This document shows, piece by piece, positions 23,836 through 32,621 of a stretch of 64,000 nt of DNA. The translations under genes and the position numbers were made by a program. Positions within the stretch are counted from its first letter, which is position 1, and each line of letters starts with the position of its first letter. This DNA is from Bradyrhizobium sp. 195. GTDB taxonomy: Bacteria; Pseudomonadota; Alphaproteobacteria; Rhizobiales; Xanthobacteraceae. A model generated the notes under the pieces. That model saw nothing but the letters and a program-made list of their open reading frames with translations, searched no databases and had not been told where the DNA came from. Location: NCBI RefSeq assembly GCF_023101665.1, contig NZ_CP082161.1, positions 5,766,001-5,830,000 on the forward strand, given 5' to 3'.

Positions 23836-25179
23836 ATGTCCAAGTTCGAGTACGTGAAGCTTGCCGATGCCATTGCCGTCGATATCGCTAACGGCACGTT
23901 AAGGCCCGGCGACCGGCTGCCGCCGCAGCGCAATTTTGCCTATGACCGTGGCATCGCGGTCTCGACCGCGAGCCGGGTTTATACGGAGTTGCTTCGCCGT
24001 GGGCTCGTCGTCGGCGAGGTTGGTCGCGGCACCTTCATCTCCGGCGACATCAGGCGCGAGGTCGAGGCCTTGAGCGAGCCGCGCGATGCGCGGATCGATT
24101 TCGAGGTCAATTATCCGCTGCTGCCGCAGCAATGGGCGATGATCGCCAAGAGCCTCGCAGGGCTCGAGCGCGTCGACGCGCTCGAATCCGCGCTGCGCGT
24201 CTCGACCAGCACCGGCACCAAGAGCGCACGCAATGCTGCGGCCGCCTATCTCGCGCGCAAGGATTTCGCGCCGCAGGCCGAGCAGATCGTCTTCACCGCC
24301 AACGGCAAGCAGTCGCTCGCGGCCGCGCTCGCAGCGCTCGTTCCCACCGGCGGCCGCTGCGGCGTCGAGGCGCTGACCTATCCTTACGTCAAGAGCATCG
24401 CCGCGCGGTTAGGCGTGACGCTGGTCCCAATTCCCATGGACGAGCACGGCGCGCGGCCCGACGCCATCCAGAAGGCGCATCGCGAGGCGCATCTGTCGGC
24501 GCTGTATCTCCAGCCCATCATCCAGAACCCCCTCGGCGTCACCATGAACGCGACGCGACGCGCCGACATCATGCGCGTCGCCGAGAAGCTCGACCTCACC
24601 ATCATCGAGGACACCGTCTACGGCTTCCTCGCCGACGATACGCCGCTGGCCGCGCTCGGGCCGGACCGCTGCATCGTGCTCGACAGCCTGTCCAAGAAGG
24701 TCGCGCCCGGCCTTGCGCTCGGTATCCTCGTGGCGCCGCCTCACTTGCGCGAAAGCGTGATGAGCGCGGTGCGGACCGGCGGCTGGATCGCCTCCGGCCA
24801 CGCGCTCGCATCCGGACAGCGGCTGATGGCCGACGGCACCGTCGCCGAGCTGGCGCGGCTGAAGCGCATCGACGCCGCGCGGCGCCAGCAGACCGCCGCA
24901 AGACTGCTGGCCGGGTACCAGCTCGCCGCCGACCCACGCTCCTATCATCTCTGGCTGACGCTGCCGCCGCACTGGCGCTCGCAGACCTTCGTCGCCGCTG
25001 CAGCCCGGCGCGGCATCGCGCTGACGCCGTCCTCCACCTTCGCCATCGCCCACGGCCATGCACCGAACGCGGTGCGCCTCGCACTCGCGCCGCCCACCTT
25101 CGAGCAACTCGATTCCGGCCTGCGCACCATCGTGTCGCTGCTCGGCACCAAGGAAGAGGATTTCGACTCGACGGAGTAG
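23836..25179 (+). CDS. MocR-type transcriptional regulator (GntR HTH fused to aminotransferase fold)
   Basis: 447 aa. Residues about 1-70 are a GntR winged helix (KLADAIAVDIANGTLRPGDRLPPQRNFAYDRGIAVSTASRVYTELLRRGLVVGEVGRGTFI). Residues 100-440 are a fold-type I aminotransferase-like domain (ARNAAAAYLARKDF, TANGKQSLAAAL, and DSLSKKVAPGLALG with the PLP-binding lysine). Such regulators sense PLP or a PLP adduct (GabR, PdxR, TauR are examples). The ligand here cannot be told. No obvious PLP-biosynthesis or GABA gene is adjacent; the divergent neighbour encodes DUF1127. Confidence 0.92.
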   Translation: MSKFEYVKLADAIAVDIANGTLRPGDRLPPQRNFAYDRGIAVSTASRVYTELLRRGLVVGEVGRGTFISGDIRREVEALSEPRDARIDFEVNYPLLPQQWAMIAKSLAGLERVDALESALRVSTSTGTKSARNAAAAYLARKDFAPQAEQIVFTANGKQSLAAALAALVPTGGRCGVEALTYPYVKSIAARLGVTLVPIPMDEHGARPDAIQKAHREAHLSALYLQPIIQNPLGVTMNATRRADIMRVAEKLDLTIIEDTVYGFLADDTPLAALGPDRCIVLDSLSKKVAPGLALGILVAPPHLRESVMSAVRTGGWIASGHALASGQRLMADGTVAELARLKRIDAARRQQTAARLLAGYQLAADPRSYHLWLTLPPHWRSQTFVAAAARRGIALTPSSTFAIAHGHAPNAVRLALAPPTFEQLDSGLRTIVSLLGTKEEDFDSTE

Positions 25180-25187
25180 CGATCGGT

Positions 25188-25781
25188 CTATGGCAGCAAC
25201 GACCGGGGCAATTGCTCGAAGCCATAGCTCCGCGGCTGGTTGCGTCGCACGAAGCCGCCGACCTGCCAGGCGAACAGCGCGGCAAAGCCGAGGATGAACA
25301 ACGCGCCGGCGAACTCGCCGATCACGAGCGCGCGGATCAACAGGCCGGCCATCGCCACCGTCAGCACCGCCAGGAACGCCAGCACCGCCGCATAGGCCGC
25401 GCCGCCAAGCCCGGCGGTCAGCGTCGCGCGGCTGCCGGCCTTCGCCATCCGCGCGTGCAGCGCGATGATGAAGGCGCGAAAGCCGTTGTCCTGCGGCGCC
25501 ATCAGCGCCGCGGTCTGCCAGCTCGTCGACAGGATCGCGATACGGCGGCCACTGCTGTGACTGACGTCGGCGCGAAAGCGGTGCTGCTGCATCGACACCG
25601 GGCGAAACGACAGCCGGATCGCGCTGATCTCGTCATACGGCCACAGGCCCGAGCGCCCGGCGATGTGCCACGAAAGCCCCTCCTCCGTCAGCTCGAAGCG
25701 ATGCGCCGAGCCGATCAGCGAGGCCTTGTAGGCATAGCTCGTGCCCGAAGTCGCCTCAGCTCCCGAATCCTGCATCTTCAC
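25188..25781 (-). CDS. Membrane protein of unknown function
   Basis: 197 aa. Residues about 20-115 form a soluble PH-like or beta-rich region (YKASLIGSAHRFELTEEGLSWHIAGRSGLWPYDEISAIRLSFRP). Two hydrophobic segments follow at about 126-150 and 156-180, then a short basic tail. I do not recognise the family beyond a general resemblance to bacterial membrane proteins with a PH-like lead domain. It is divergent from the gene at 25854. Confidence 0.75.
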   Translation of the reverse strand: MKMQDSGAEATSGTSYAYKASLIGSAHRFELTEEGLSWHIAGRSGLWPYDEISAIRLSFRPVSMQQHRFRADVSHSSGRRIAILSTSWQTAALMAPQDNGFRAFIIALHARMAKAGSRATLTAGLGGAAYAAVLAFLAVLTVAMAGLLIRALVIGEFAGALFILGFAALFAWQVGGFVRRNQPRSYGFEQLPRSLLP

Positions 25782-25853
25782 AATCGATCCAATCCCGCAG
25801 TCCCGCCTGCGACCCGCTTGCGTGATCGCCCTCGCCCATCCTACAAGCGAGAC

Positions 25854-26309
25854 ATGGCTGAGACGATTTTTTTTCCGCGCCGCCTGATTCTCGGCGCCGC
25901 AATGATCTCAGGCGTGCTGCTCGCGCTCGCGGTGCACATGCTGGGCGCGCGCTACGGGCTCGACCTCGGCGGGCTCTGGCGCTCCGACTCGCATGAGTTC
26001 ATCCCCGCCGGCGCGGCGATCGCGTGGTGGCTGATTGCCACGGTCGGCTTTTCCGGCGGCTATTTCACGGCGACGTTGATGCAGAGCGCCGTCTCCGGCC
26101 AGATCCCGCAGCGGATGCGGCAGTTCCTGATCGCGGTCGGCGTGCTCCTGCTTGCAGGCGCGGGCCAGGTGGCTTCGGCGCCGAGCCCGGTCCCGACCGT
26201 CTCGGGCGTGCTGGCCGGGCTCGCCGCGCTGTGCCTCGGCGCCGTCATGGCATTTTGCGGCGCCCATTTTGCGCTGCGCCGCGGCTACCCCTTAAGCCGA
26301 CGCCCGTAG
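25854..26309 (+). CDS. Small integral membrane protein of unknown function
   Basis: 151 aa from the ATG at 25854. There are about four hydrophobic segments (IFFPRRLILGAAMISGVLLALAV; IAWWLIATVGFSGGYFTATL; FLIAVGVLLLAGAG; VLAGLAALCLGAVMAFCGAHFAL). The very long upstream extension of this frame lies antisense-like inside the MocR gene and is not credible. No known domain recognised. Its 3' end overlaps the convergent GGDEF-EAL gene by 18 bp. Confidence 0.7.
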   Translation: MAETIFFPRRLILGAAMISGVLLALAVHMLGARYGLDLGGLWRSDSHEFIPAGAAIAWWLIATVGFSGGYFTATLMQSAVSGQIPQRMRQFLIAVGVLLLAGAGQVASAPSPVPTVSGVLAGLAALCLGAVMAFCGAHFALRRGYPLSRRP

Positions 26310-28697
26310 CAGCCGCGGGCGGTCCAGCATGATCGCCACGTCGGAGGCGGGCCGCGGCTTGCTGAACAGATAGCCCTGCGCCTGGTTGCAGCCCTCGCGC
26401 CTGAGCAGCTCGAGCTGGGCATCGTTCTCGACGCCTTCCGCGGTGGTGACGATCCCGAGGCTGCGGCCTAGGCCGGTCACGGCGCGGATGATCGCCATGG
26501 AATCCTCGCGCGTCGCCAGCTCCGACACGAAGGAGCGGTCGATCTTGATCTTGTCGAACGGGAAGCTGCGCAGATAGCTCAGCGATGAATAGCCGGTGCC
26601 GAAATCGTCGAGCGAGATCCGCACGCCCAGGGCGCGCAGCTCGTGCAGGGTGGTCAGCGTCGCCTCGCTGTTCTGAAGCAGCACGGATTCGGTGATCTCG
26701 AGCTCGAGACGGCGCGCCGGAAGTCCCGAGGCGGCCAGCGCCCCGATCACGGATGTGATCAGGTTCGGATTCTTGAACTGTACAGGCGACAGGTTGACGG
26801 CGAGGTCGACATCGTCCGGCCAGGTGGCCGCGTCAATACAGGCGGAGCGCAGCACGAATTCGCCGAGCTGGACGATCAGTCCGGTCTCCTCGGCCAGAGG
26901 AATGAAGTCGATCGGAGCAATCAGGCCGCGCTGCGGGTGGTTCCAGCGCAGCAGAGCCTCGAACGCGACGACGCGGCCGCTGACGACGTCGCGGATCGGC
27001 TGATAATACGCCTCAAACTCGTCGCGCTGCAGCGCCGCGCGCAGATCCATTTCGAGGAGGCGACGCGCCTGCGCGCGGGCGTCCATGCCGGTCTCGAAGA
27101 AGCGATAGGTGCTGCGGCCGTCCGCCTTGGCGCGATACAGCGCCAGGTCGGCATTCTTCAACAGCTCGTCCGGATTGCTGCTGTCCTGCGGCGACAGCGA
27201 GATGCCGATCGAGACGCCGATCACGATCTGATGACCGTCGATCTCGTAAGGCGCGGAGATCACCTCGACGAGACGGCCGGCGAGCGATCTCGCAGCGGCT
27301 TCCTCGGAACGTCCGATCTGGACCACGGCGAACTCGTCGCCGCCCAGCCGCGCCACGGTGTCGCTTTCGCCGACGGCGGCCGTCAGCCTGCGGCCGACCT
27401 CCCTCAACAGCGCATCACCGATGGGATGGCCGAGCGAGTCGTTGATATCCTTGAAGTGATCGAGATCGAGACAGAGCACCGCGAGCTGATCGCCCGCCGA
27501 CCTGGTCCGGCGCAGCCCCTGCTCGAGCTGCTCGTGGAACAGCACGCGGTTCGGCAGGCTGGTCAGCGCGTCATGGCGCGCCATGTGCGAGATCTTGGCC
27601 TGCGCCTCCAGCCATTCGGTGATGTCCTCGAAGGTCGCGACCCAGCCGCCGCCCTGCATCGGCTGGTTGACCACCCGGATGGAGCGGCCGAACCGGTTGA
27701 CGACGTCGGTCGTGGTGCGGCCCTCGCGCGCGTCGGCGACGAGGCGGGCGAAGAAATCATTCGCGTCGCCCTGCCACTGGCCCTTGGCCTGCTCGTCCCG
27801 CAATATGTCCACCAGCCGGCGGCCGGTGAGCGCGATGTCGGTGCGGCGAAGCATCGCCGCGTAGCGCTCGTTGAACAGGATGATCTTGCCGTCAGCGTCG
27901 AACATGCACAGCCCCTGCGACATGTTCTCGAGCGCTGTGTCCAACACCATTTGCTGGGCACCCAATTCGCCCCTGGCGCGGCGGTCGAGCAACGCGGCCA
28001 CGAGTGCGATCGCGATGATCGCGACCGCAGCGCTGGCGGTGAGGAAGGACAGCGAGGCCGGCGGGATCGACAGGCCGCCGATCGCGAGCGTCGGGTCCGG
28101 CGTCAATAGCACCGCGCCCATCGCCGTGAAATGATGCGCGACGATGGCGACCGTCAGCAGGGCAGTCGCCGCCAGCGCGTGGAAGAGGTCGTCGCGTCGC
28201 GCCGCCACGAACAACGCGAGTGCCGCAAAGAAAATTCCTGATAGCACCGAGACGGTGACCGTGCTTCCGATCCAGTCCACCCGCGCAGGTATCTCCAGCG
28301 CCGCCATGCCGGTGTAGTGCATCGCCGCGACACCCGAGCCGACGATGGCGCCGCCGAGAAGAATCCACACCGCGCGCAAGGACGATACGGCGATGCTCAG
28401 CCCCACGAAGGTCACCGAGATCGCGAAGATCAACGACAGGATCGTCACCGGGATGTTGTAGGCGCCCGCGCCTCCCGGCCCGTAGGCGAGCATCGCGATG
28501 AAATGCGTCGCCCAGATGCCGCATCCGCTGACGGCGGCATCGAGGCCGAGCCAGGCCAAACGCCCGAGGCCGCGCGTCGCGCGCGCCCGGTGGAACAGGC
28601 TGATCGCCGCCGCGCTGGCAAGCAGACACACCGCGCCGCCAAGCGCGACGAGCCGCAAATCGTGCTCTTCGGTGAGACAGTAGAGAACTTGATACAT
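26292..28697 (-). CDS. MHYT-PAS-GGDEF-EAL cyclic-di-GMP enzyme
   Basis: 801 aa. Residues about 1-235 hold seven hydrophobic segments with three MHYT-type motifs (WATHFIAM, AAMHYTGM, AHHFTAM), a domain proposed to sense diatomic gases through bound copper. A PAS domain follows (LFDADGKIILFNERYAAML). Then comes a GGDEF domain with an intact RLGGDEFAVV. The last is an EAL domain with AFEALLRWNHP, LELEITESVLL, DDFGTGYSSL and KIDRSFV intact. Both cyclase and phosphodiesterase sites look functional, so the net activity cannot be predicted. It may link respiration or oxygen status to motility and biofilm, which would be relevant to the nearby flagellar locus. Confidence 0.93.
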   Translation of the reverse strand: MYQVLYCLTEEHDLRLVALGGAVCLLASAAAISLFHRARATRGLGRLAWLGLDAAVSGCGIWATHFIAMLAYGPGGAGAYNIPVTILSLIFAISVTFVGLSIAVSSLRAVWILLGGAIVGSGVAAMHYTGMAALEIPARVDWIGSTVTVSVLSGIFFAALALFVAARRDDLFHALAATALLTVAIVAHHFTAMGAVLLTPDPTLAIGGLSIPPASLSFLTASAAVAIIAIALVAALLDRRARGELGAQQMVLDTALENMSQGLCMFDADGKIILFNERYAAMLRRTDIALTGRRLVDILRDEQAKGQWQGDANDFFARLVADAREGRTTTDVVNRFGRSIRVVNQPMQGGGWVATFEDITEWLEAQAKISHMARHDALTSLPNRVLFHEQLEQGLRRTRSAGDQLAVLCLDLDHFKDINDSLGHPIGDALLREVGRRLTAAVGESDTVARLGGDEFAVVQIGRSEEAAARSLAGRLVEVISAPYEIDGHQIVIGVSIGISLSPQDSSNPDELLKNADLALYRAKADGRSTYRFFETGMDARAQARRLLEMDLRAALQRDEFEAYYQPIRDVVSGRVVAFEALLRWNHPQRGLIAPIDFIPLAEETGLIVQLGEFVLRSACIDAATWPDDVDLAVNLSPVQFKNPNLITSVIGALAASGLPARRLELEITESVLLQNSEATLTTLHELRALGVRISLDDFGTGYSSLSYLRSFPFDKIKIDRSFVSELATREDSMAIIRAVTGLGRSLGIVTTAEGVENDAQLELLRREGCNQAQGYLFSKPRPASDVAIMLDRPRLLRASA

Positions 28698-28809
28698 CGC
28701 GGGCCCCTATCGACCCGCACTTGAACCAACAGAAGTGGACAGTCGGTAACTGGCTACGCGCCTGTTGCGGCAATGGTGAACAGAAGATGTGCTCATTCAC
28801 TCGGATTGT

Positions 28810-30219
28810 TCATCCTCGCGCCGGCGCACCGAGGCCGATCACGACGGCAGCGAGCAACAGGACCGACGCGGACACCAGCAGTGACAGATGCAGCCCTGCC
28901 ATGAATGCCCCCTCCGCGGCCACCAGAGAGCCGAACAGCGCGACGCCGAGCACGCTGCCGGTCTGCCGCGTCGCGTTCAGGACGCCCGCCGCGATACCGG
29001 AGCGCGCTTTTTCGACGCTGCCCAGCAAGGTCGAGGTCAGCGGCGGAACCAGGAGCCCAAGTCCGGAGCTGATCGCGATCATCTGCGCGCAGATCATCCA
29101 ATAGCTCGTGTCAGCCGCAATCCACAGCAGACCGAGACAGCCGAGCGCCGACGCGCAGGCACCGACCACGATGGTCGGGCACGGGCCGATGCGCTCGGCG
29201 AGGCGCGGCGCCAGCAGGTTGACCGGCAGCACCGCCGCCATCATCGGCACGAAAGCGAGCCCGGTCCACCACGCCGACAGCCCGTTGATGCGCTGGAAGT
29301 ACAGGCTGAGCACGAAGATCAAGCCGTAGATTGCGATGTTCACGAGCAGGCCGACGAGCGAGGTCAGCGCGAACAGCCTGTGGCTGAACAACGACAACGG
29401 CAGCATCGGCTGCGTCGCGCGCTTCTCGCGCCAGACGAAGAGCGCGGCGAAAACGGCGGCACCGACAAAAGCTGCGATCACGGCCGGATGCCCCCAGCCA
29501 AGCGCACCGCCTTCGATGATCGCTCCGGCCAGCGCCCCCAGCGTACCGATCGCGGCGAGCTGGCCGGGCAGATCGATCTCGCGCGAGCGCGCCCGCGTGG
29601 TCTCGCTGGCGTAGCGCCAGCTCAGCCACAGGCCGGTGAGCCCGATCGGCAGGTTGACCAGGAAGATCGCGCGCCAGCCGACCAGCGTGATCAGCGCGCC
29701 GCCGACAAAGGGGCCCGCGGTGAGCGCAAGGCTCGCTCCGGCAGCCCAGACCGCGACGGCACGACCGCGCGCGCGGTCGTCCGTATAGGCGTGATTAAGC
29801 AGCGCAAGCGAATTCGGCACCAGGATCGCCGCCGCCAGCCCCTGGACCAGCCGCGCTGCGATCAGCACGGCCGCGTTGGGCGACAGCGCGCAGGCGAGCG
29901 ACGCCGTGGTGAAGATGGCGAATCCCGCCATGAAGACGCGCTTGGCGCCGATGCGGTCGCCGAGCGCGCCTGCGGTCAGGATGAAGGCGGCAAACGCGAT
30001 GGTATAGGCGCTGACCACCCATTGCAGCTCGGCGACGCCGCCGCCGAGCGTCCTGCCCATCGCATCCAGCGCCGTATTGACGATGGTGACGTCGAGCTGC
30101 ACGACGCCATAGCCGAGGCTCATTGCCGCCAGCGTGAGAGAGGTCGCAAGAGGCGACGAGGCGCGCGGTGTGGCGACCCGGTTGTCGAAGGTTTCAGTTC
30201 TGATGGTGTTGGCTCGCAT
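28810..30219 (-). CDS. MFS multidrug exporter, DHA2 (EmrB/QacA) type
   Basis: 469 aa with about 14 transmembrane segments. Motif A-like GALGDRIGAKRVFM and the DVTIVNTALDAMGRTL segment after TM1, with LQWVVSAYTIAFAAFILTAGAL, are typical of the 14-TM DHA2 drug:H+ antiporters. AAGASLALTAGPFVGGAL is motif C (antiporter motif). A single-component exporter is implied, since no membrane-fusion partner is adjacent. The substrate is unknown. The upstream region contains a large palindromic repeat. Confidence 0.9.
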   Translation of the reverse strand: MRANTIRTETFDNRVATPRASSPLATSLTLAAMSLGYGVVQLDVTIVNTALDAMGRTLGGGVAELQWVVSAYTIAFAAFILTAGALGDRIGAKRVFMAGFAIFTTASLACALSPNAAVLIAARLVQGLAAAILVPNSLALLNHAYTDDRARGRAVAVWAAGASLALTAGPFVGGALITLVGWRAIFLVNLPIGLTGLWLSWRYASETTRARSREIDLPGQLAAIGTLGALAGAIIEGGALGWGHPAVIAAFVGAAVFAALFVWREKRATQPMLPLSLFSHRLFALTSLVGLLVNIAIYGLIFVLSLYFQRINGLSAWWTGLAFVPMMAAVLPVNLLAPRLAERIGPCPTIVVGACASALGCLGLLWIAADTSYWMICAQMIAISSGLGLLVPPLTSTLLGSVEKARSGIAAGVLNATRQTGSVLGVALFGSLVAAEGAFMAGLHLSLLVSASVLLLAAVVIGLGAPARG

Positions 30220-30333
30220 GCTGCACCCGATTGCAGCCCCATGCGAAATATACGTTTCCAGCCCGCCGCCATGCTTCGATAATGACCGAATGATGGATGC
30301 CGGCTAGCCGGACGCGCGGCACGCTCGCTGTGA

Positions 30334-30491
30334 ACCCCCTCCCTTGTGGGCCCCTTGTGGAAGAGGGTGGCTCGCCGCGCTAGCGGCGAGACGGGCAAGG
30401 GGTTGTCTCCGCGAATTCGACTCTCACTCGAGTTCGCGGCGACAACCCCTCATCCGGCGCTTCGCGCCACCTTCTCCCACAGGGGGGGGAG
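30334..30491. repeat. Large compound palindromic repeat
   Basis: About 160 bp of nested inverted repeats: outer CCCCCTCCC... / ...GGGGGGAGG, then GGGGTTGTC / GACAACCCC, CGCCGCTAGCGGCG and an inner CGAATTCGA/ACTCGAGTTCG. It lies between the MFS and DUF892 genes, close to the DUF892 stop. No open frame here is credible. Confidence 0.7.
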
Positions 30492-30515
30492 GTAAGCGCG
30501 CGCTTGCCGCGGCCG

Positions 30516-31022
30516 CTAGCTCGCCGCGCGCAGGTTCACCTTGCTCTCGGCGAGTTTCGTCAGCTTCATGTCGGTCGCCTTCTCTTCCTCGAGCGTCTTG
30601 GCGAGCACGCTGGCGCAGTCGTTGCGGCCGAGCTGCTTGGCCCAGGCGATCAGGCTGCCGTAGCGCACGATCTCGTAATGCTCGGCGGCCTGCGCCGCAT
30701 TGATCAGCGCCGCGTCGAGCACCGCCTTGTCGGCAACTTCGCCGGCGGTCTCGTCGGCTTCCTCGATGATCCCGTCAATGGCCGGGCAATCGACTGCCTT
30801 CACGGGGACGCCGTGCATCTTGAAGACCTCCTCGAGCCGAGCGACGTGTTGCTTGGTTTCCTCGAGGTGCGTCAAAAAGCCCTGTTTCAGCTGGGGATCG
30901 GTCGCCTTGCTTGCCATTTTCGGCAGCGCCTTGGTCAGCTGCTGCTCGGCGTAATAGATGTCCTGGAGCTGGTGCACGAACAGGTCGTTCATGGTCTTGA
31001 TGTCTTTTGTGAACAGTCCCAT
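30516..31022 (-). CDS. Ferritin-like DUF892 (YciE-type) stress protein
   Basis: 168 aa from the ATG at 31022, chosen because AGAGGA precedes it and homology starts at MGLFTKDIKTMNDLFVHQLQDIYYAEQQL. This is the YciE/DUF892 ferritin-like four-helix bundle, with acid residues for a di-metal site spread over YYAEQQL, HLEETKQHVARLEEVF, and AAEHYEIVRYGSLI. Members are general stress or desiccation-response proteins. An EcfG-type promoter about 90 bp upstream supports control by the general stress response. Confidence 0.92.
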   Translation of the reverse strand: MGLFTKDIKTMNDLFVHQLQDIYYAEQQLTKALPKMASKATDPQLKQGFLTHLEETKQHVARLEEVFKMHGVPVKAVDCPAIDGIIEEADETAGEVADKAVLDAALINAAQAAEHYEIVRYGSLIAWAKQLGRNDCASVLAKTLEEEKATDMKLTKLAESKVNLRAAS

Positions 31023-31448
31023 CGTTCCGTCCTCTTTCGGTTTCTGAGACACGACGGCAGCGGCCTGCACGAAAAGCCGCTTATTCCGCCATGTTCGGTT
31101 GCTGATGGGGCACAACGAGCGCGCGGCAGCGACGTTCCAAAAAAGGCCCGTAAGGCTTGCGCTGGAACAATACGGACGGCGCCGGGATCTGAGATCATGT
31201 CAGCATACCAAATGCGCGAGCCGGCCGGTTTCACGACTCATATGCTTAACGCGCCTTCGATGTGAACCGCGTATGACAAAATGGCCGGTCCCGCGCAGAA
31301 CCTATTGTTGTCAAGGGCTGCACAAGCCGCTGTTTTTGCCTTAAATGAGCTGGATCATGCCTAGCGATCGATGCCTGCCTTTGGCCATGATCGCACCCGA
31401 CTGGCCAATACCTGGCCCGGTCGGTCTTGCCCCCCGCCGGGAGGATGA
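31023..31448. other. Intergenic region between DUF892 and the UPF0104-like gene
   Basis: No gene recognised. It holds the EcfG-type promoter at 31114-31138 for the leftward gene. The right part has short A/T-rich patches (ATGCTTAACG, CTATTGTTGTCAAG) that could form a promoter for the rightward gene, but nothing decisive. Short open frames across it lack ribosome sites and homology. Confidence 0.5.
31114..31138 (-). promoter_or_regulatory. EcfG-type (general stress sigma factor) promoter of the DUF892 gene
   Basis: On the minus strand GGAAC (31138-31134), 16 bases, CGTT (31117-31114). This matches the GGAAC-N16/17-CGTT consensus used by EcfG/RpoE4-type sigma factors in Bradyrhizobium, Methylobacterium and Caulobacter. 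It ends about 90 bp before the DUF892 start, in the correct orientation. Confidence 0.7.
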
Positions 31449-32531
31449 ATGCACGGACTGCTGCCTGCGCTGAAGCGCGGCTTCAAGAGATGGATCGGCT
31501 GGCGACGGCTCGGAGTTGCCGCGAGCATCTTCATCATCGCCTTCGCGATCACCACGCTGGTGCGGACCCTCAAGGGCATCGATACCGGGGTCATCCTGAC
31601 CGCGTTGACCGAGATTCCCCGCGGGAGCATCGGGCTCGCGGCCATCTGCGTCTTCTTCGCGTTCTGTACGCTGACATTCTACGACTTTTTTGCACTGCGA
31701 ACGATCGGCAAGAAGCACGTGCCCTATCGCATCGCGGCACTCTCCAGCTTCACGTCCTATTCGATCGGTCACAACATCGGCGCCACCGTCTTCACGGGCG
31801 GCGCGATCCGTTTCCGGATCTATTCGGATTACGGGCTGAACGCGATTGACGTCGCCAAGATCTGCTTCCTGTCGGGCCTCACCTTCTGGCTCGGTAACAT
31901 CTTCGTGCTCTCGATCGGGCTGGCCATCCATCCGGATGCGGCGTCCTCGATGGATCAGCTTCCCCCGTCGATCAACCGGCTGATCGCGCTCGGCGGCCTT
32001 GCCTCGATTGGCGCGTATCTGGTCTGGCTGTGCATGGGCGAGAAGCGGCGGGAGCTCGGCCAAAAGGGCTGGAAGGTGGTGCTGCCCTCGGCGCCGCTGA
32101 CGCTGGTCCAGATCCTGATCGGCGTGGTCGATCTCGGCTTCTGCGCCTTGGCAATGTATCTGCTGATGCCTGCCAATCCGCCGATCGACTTCATGTCGCT
32201 TGCCGTGGTGTTCATCCTGGCGACGCTGATCGGCTTTGCCAGCCATGCGCCCGGCTCGATCGGCGTGTTCGATGCCGCCATGCTGGTGGCGCTGCCCCAA
32301 TTCGGCCGCGAAGAGCTTCTGGCGACGCTGCTGGTGTTCCGCATCCTCTATTTCGTGATCCCGTTCGGCCTCGCCATCTCCATCATGGGCACGCGCGAGC
32401 TCTGGATGAACGTGGTCGCGCCGTGGCAGGAGCGACGACGGCTGGCGGAGGCCTGCGCCCAGGCTAATCTGCCCAAGCAGGTGGCCACGATGGAGCGTGA
32501 ACGGGCGCTGCGGCAGGTTGGCAAGCGGTAG
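31449..32531 (+). CDS. UPF0104/lysylphosphatidylglycerol synthase TM-region family membrane protein
   Basis: 360 aa, polytopic with roughly eight hydrophobic helices. Conserved patches include YDFFALRTIGKKHVPYRIAALSSFTSYSIGHNIGATVFTGGAIRFRIYSDYGL and ATLIGFASHAPGSIGVFDAAMLVAL, which are typical of the flippase-like half of MprF and the UPF0104/YbhN group. It lacks the C-terminal aminoacyl transferase domain of MprF. Likely involved in lipid or lipid-linked translocation at the inner membrane; the substrate is unknown. Confidence 0.85.
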   Translation: MHGLLPALKRGFKRWIGWRRLGVAASIFIIAFAITTLVRTLKGIDTGVILTALTEIPRGSIGLAAICVFFAFCTLTFYDFFALRTIGKKHVPYRIAALSSFTSYSIGHNIGATVFTGGAIRFRIYSDYGLNAIDVAKICFLSGLTFWLGNIFVLSIGLAIHPDAASSMDQLPPSINRLIALGGLASIGAYLVWLCMGEKRRELGQKGWKVVLPSAPLTLVQILIGVVDLGFCALAMYLLMPANPPIDFMSLAVVFILATLIGFASHAPGSIGVFDAAMLVALPQFGREELLATLLVFRILYFVIPFGLAISIMGTRELWMNVVAPWQERRRLAEACAQANLPKQVATMERERALRQVGKR

Positions 32532-32621
32532 GCGGATCCTCAAACCCGTGAGACAAAGGTTGCAGGCGGGGGAGCAATCCTCTCTTATTTCCGCCTCAAC
32601 TTTGCCGTTGAACAGCGGGCC

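Noticed and set aside
24132..25853. Long N-terminal extension (over 570 codons) of the 25854 membrane-protein frame, out of frame through the MocR gene
   Set aside because: The MocR frame has clear HTH and aminotransferase motifs; the extension is arginine-rich and unlike any protein. Only the last 151 codons look real.
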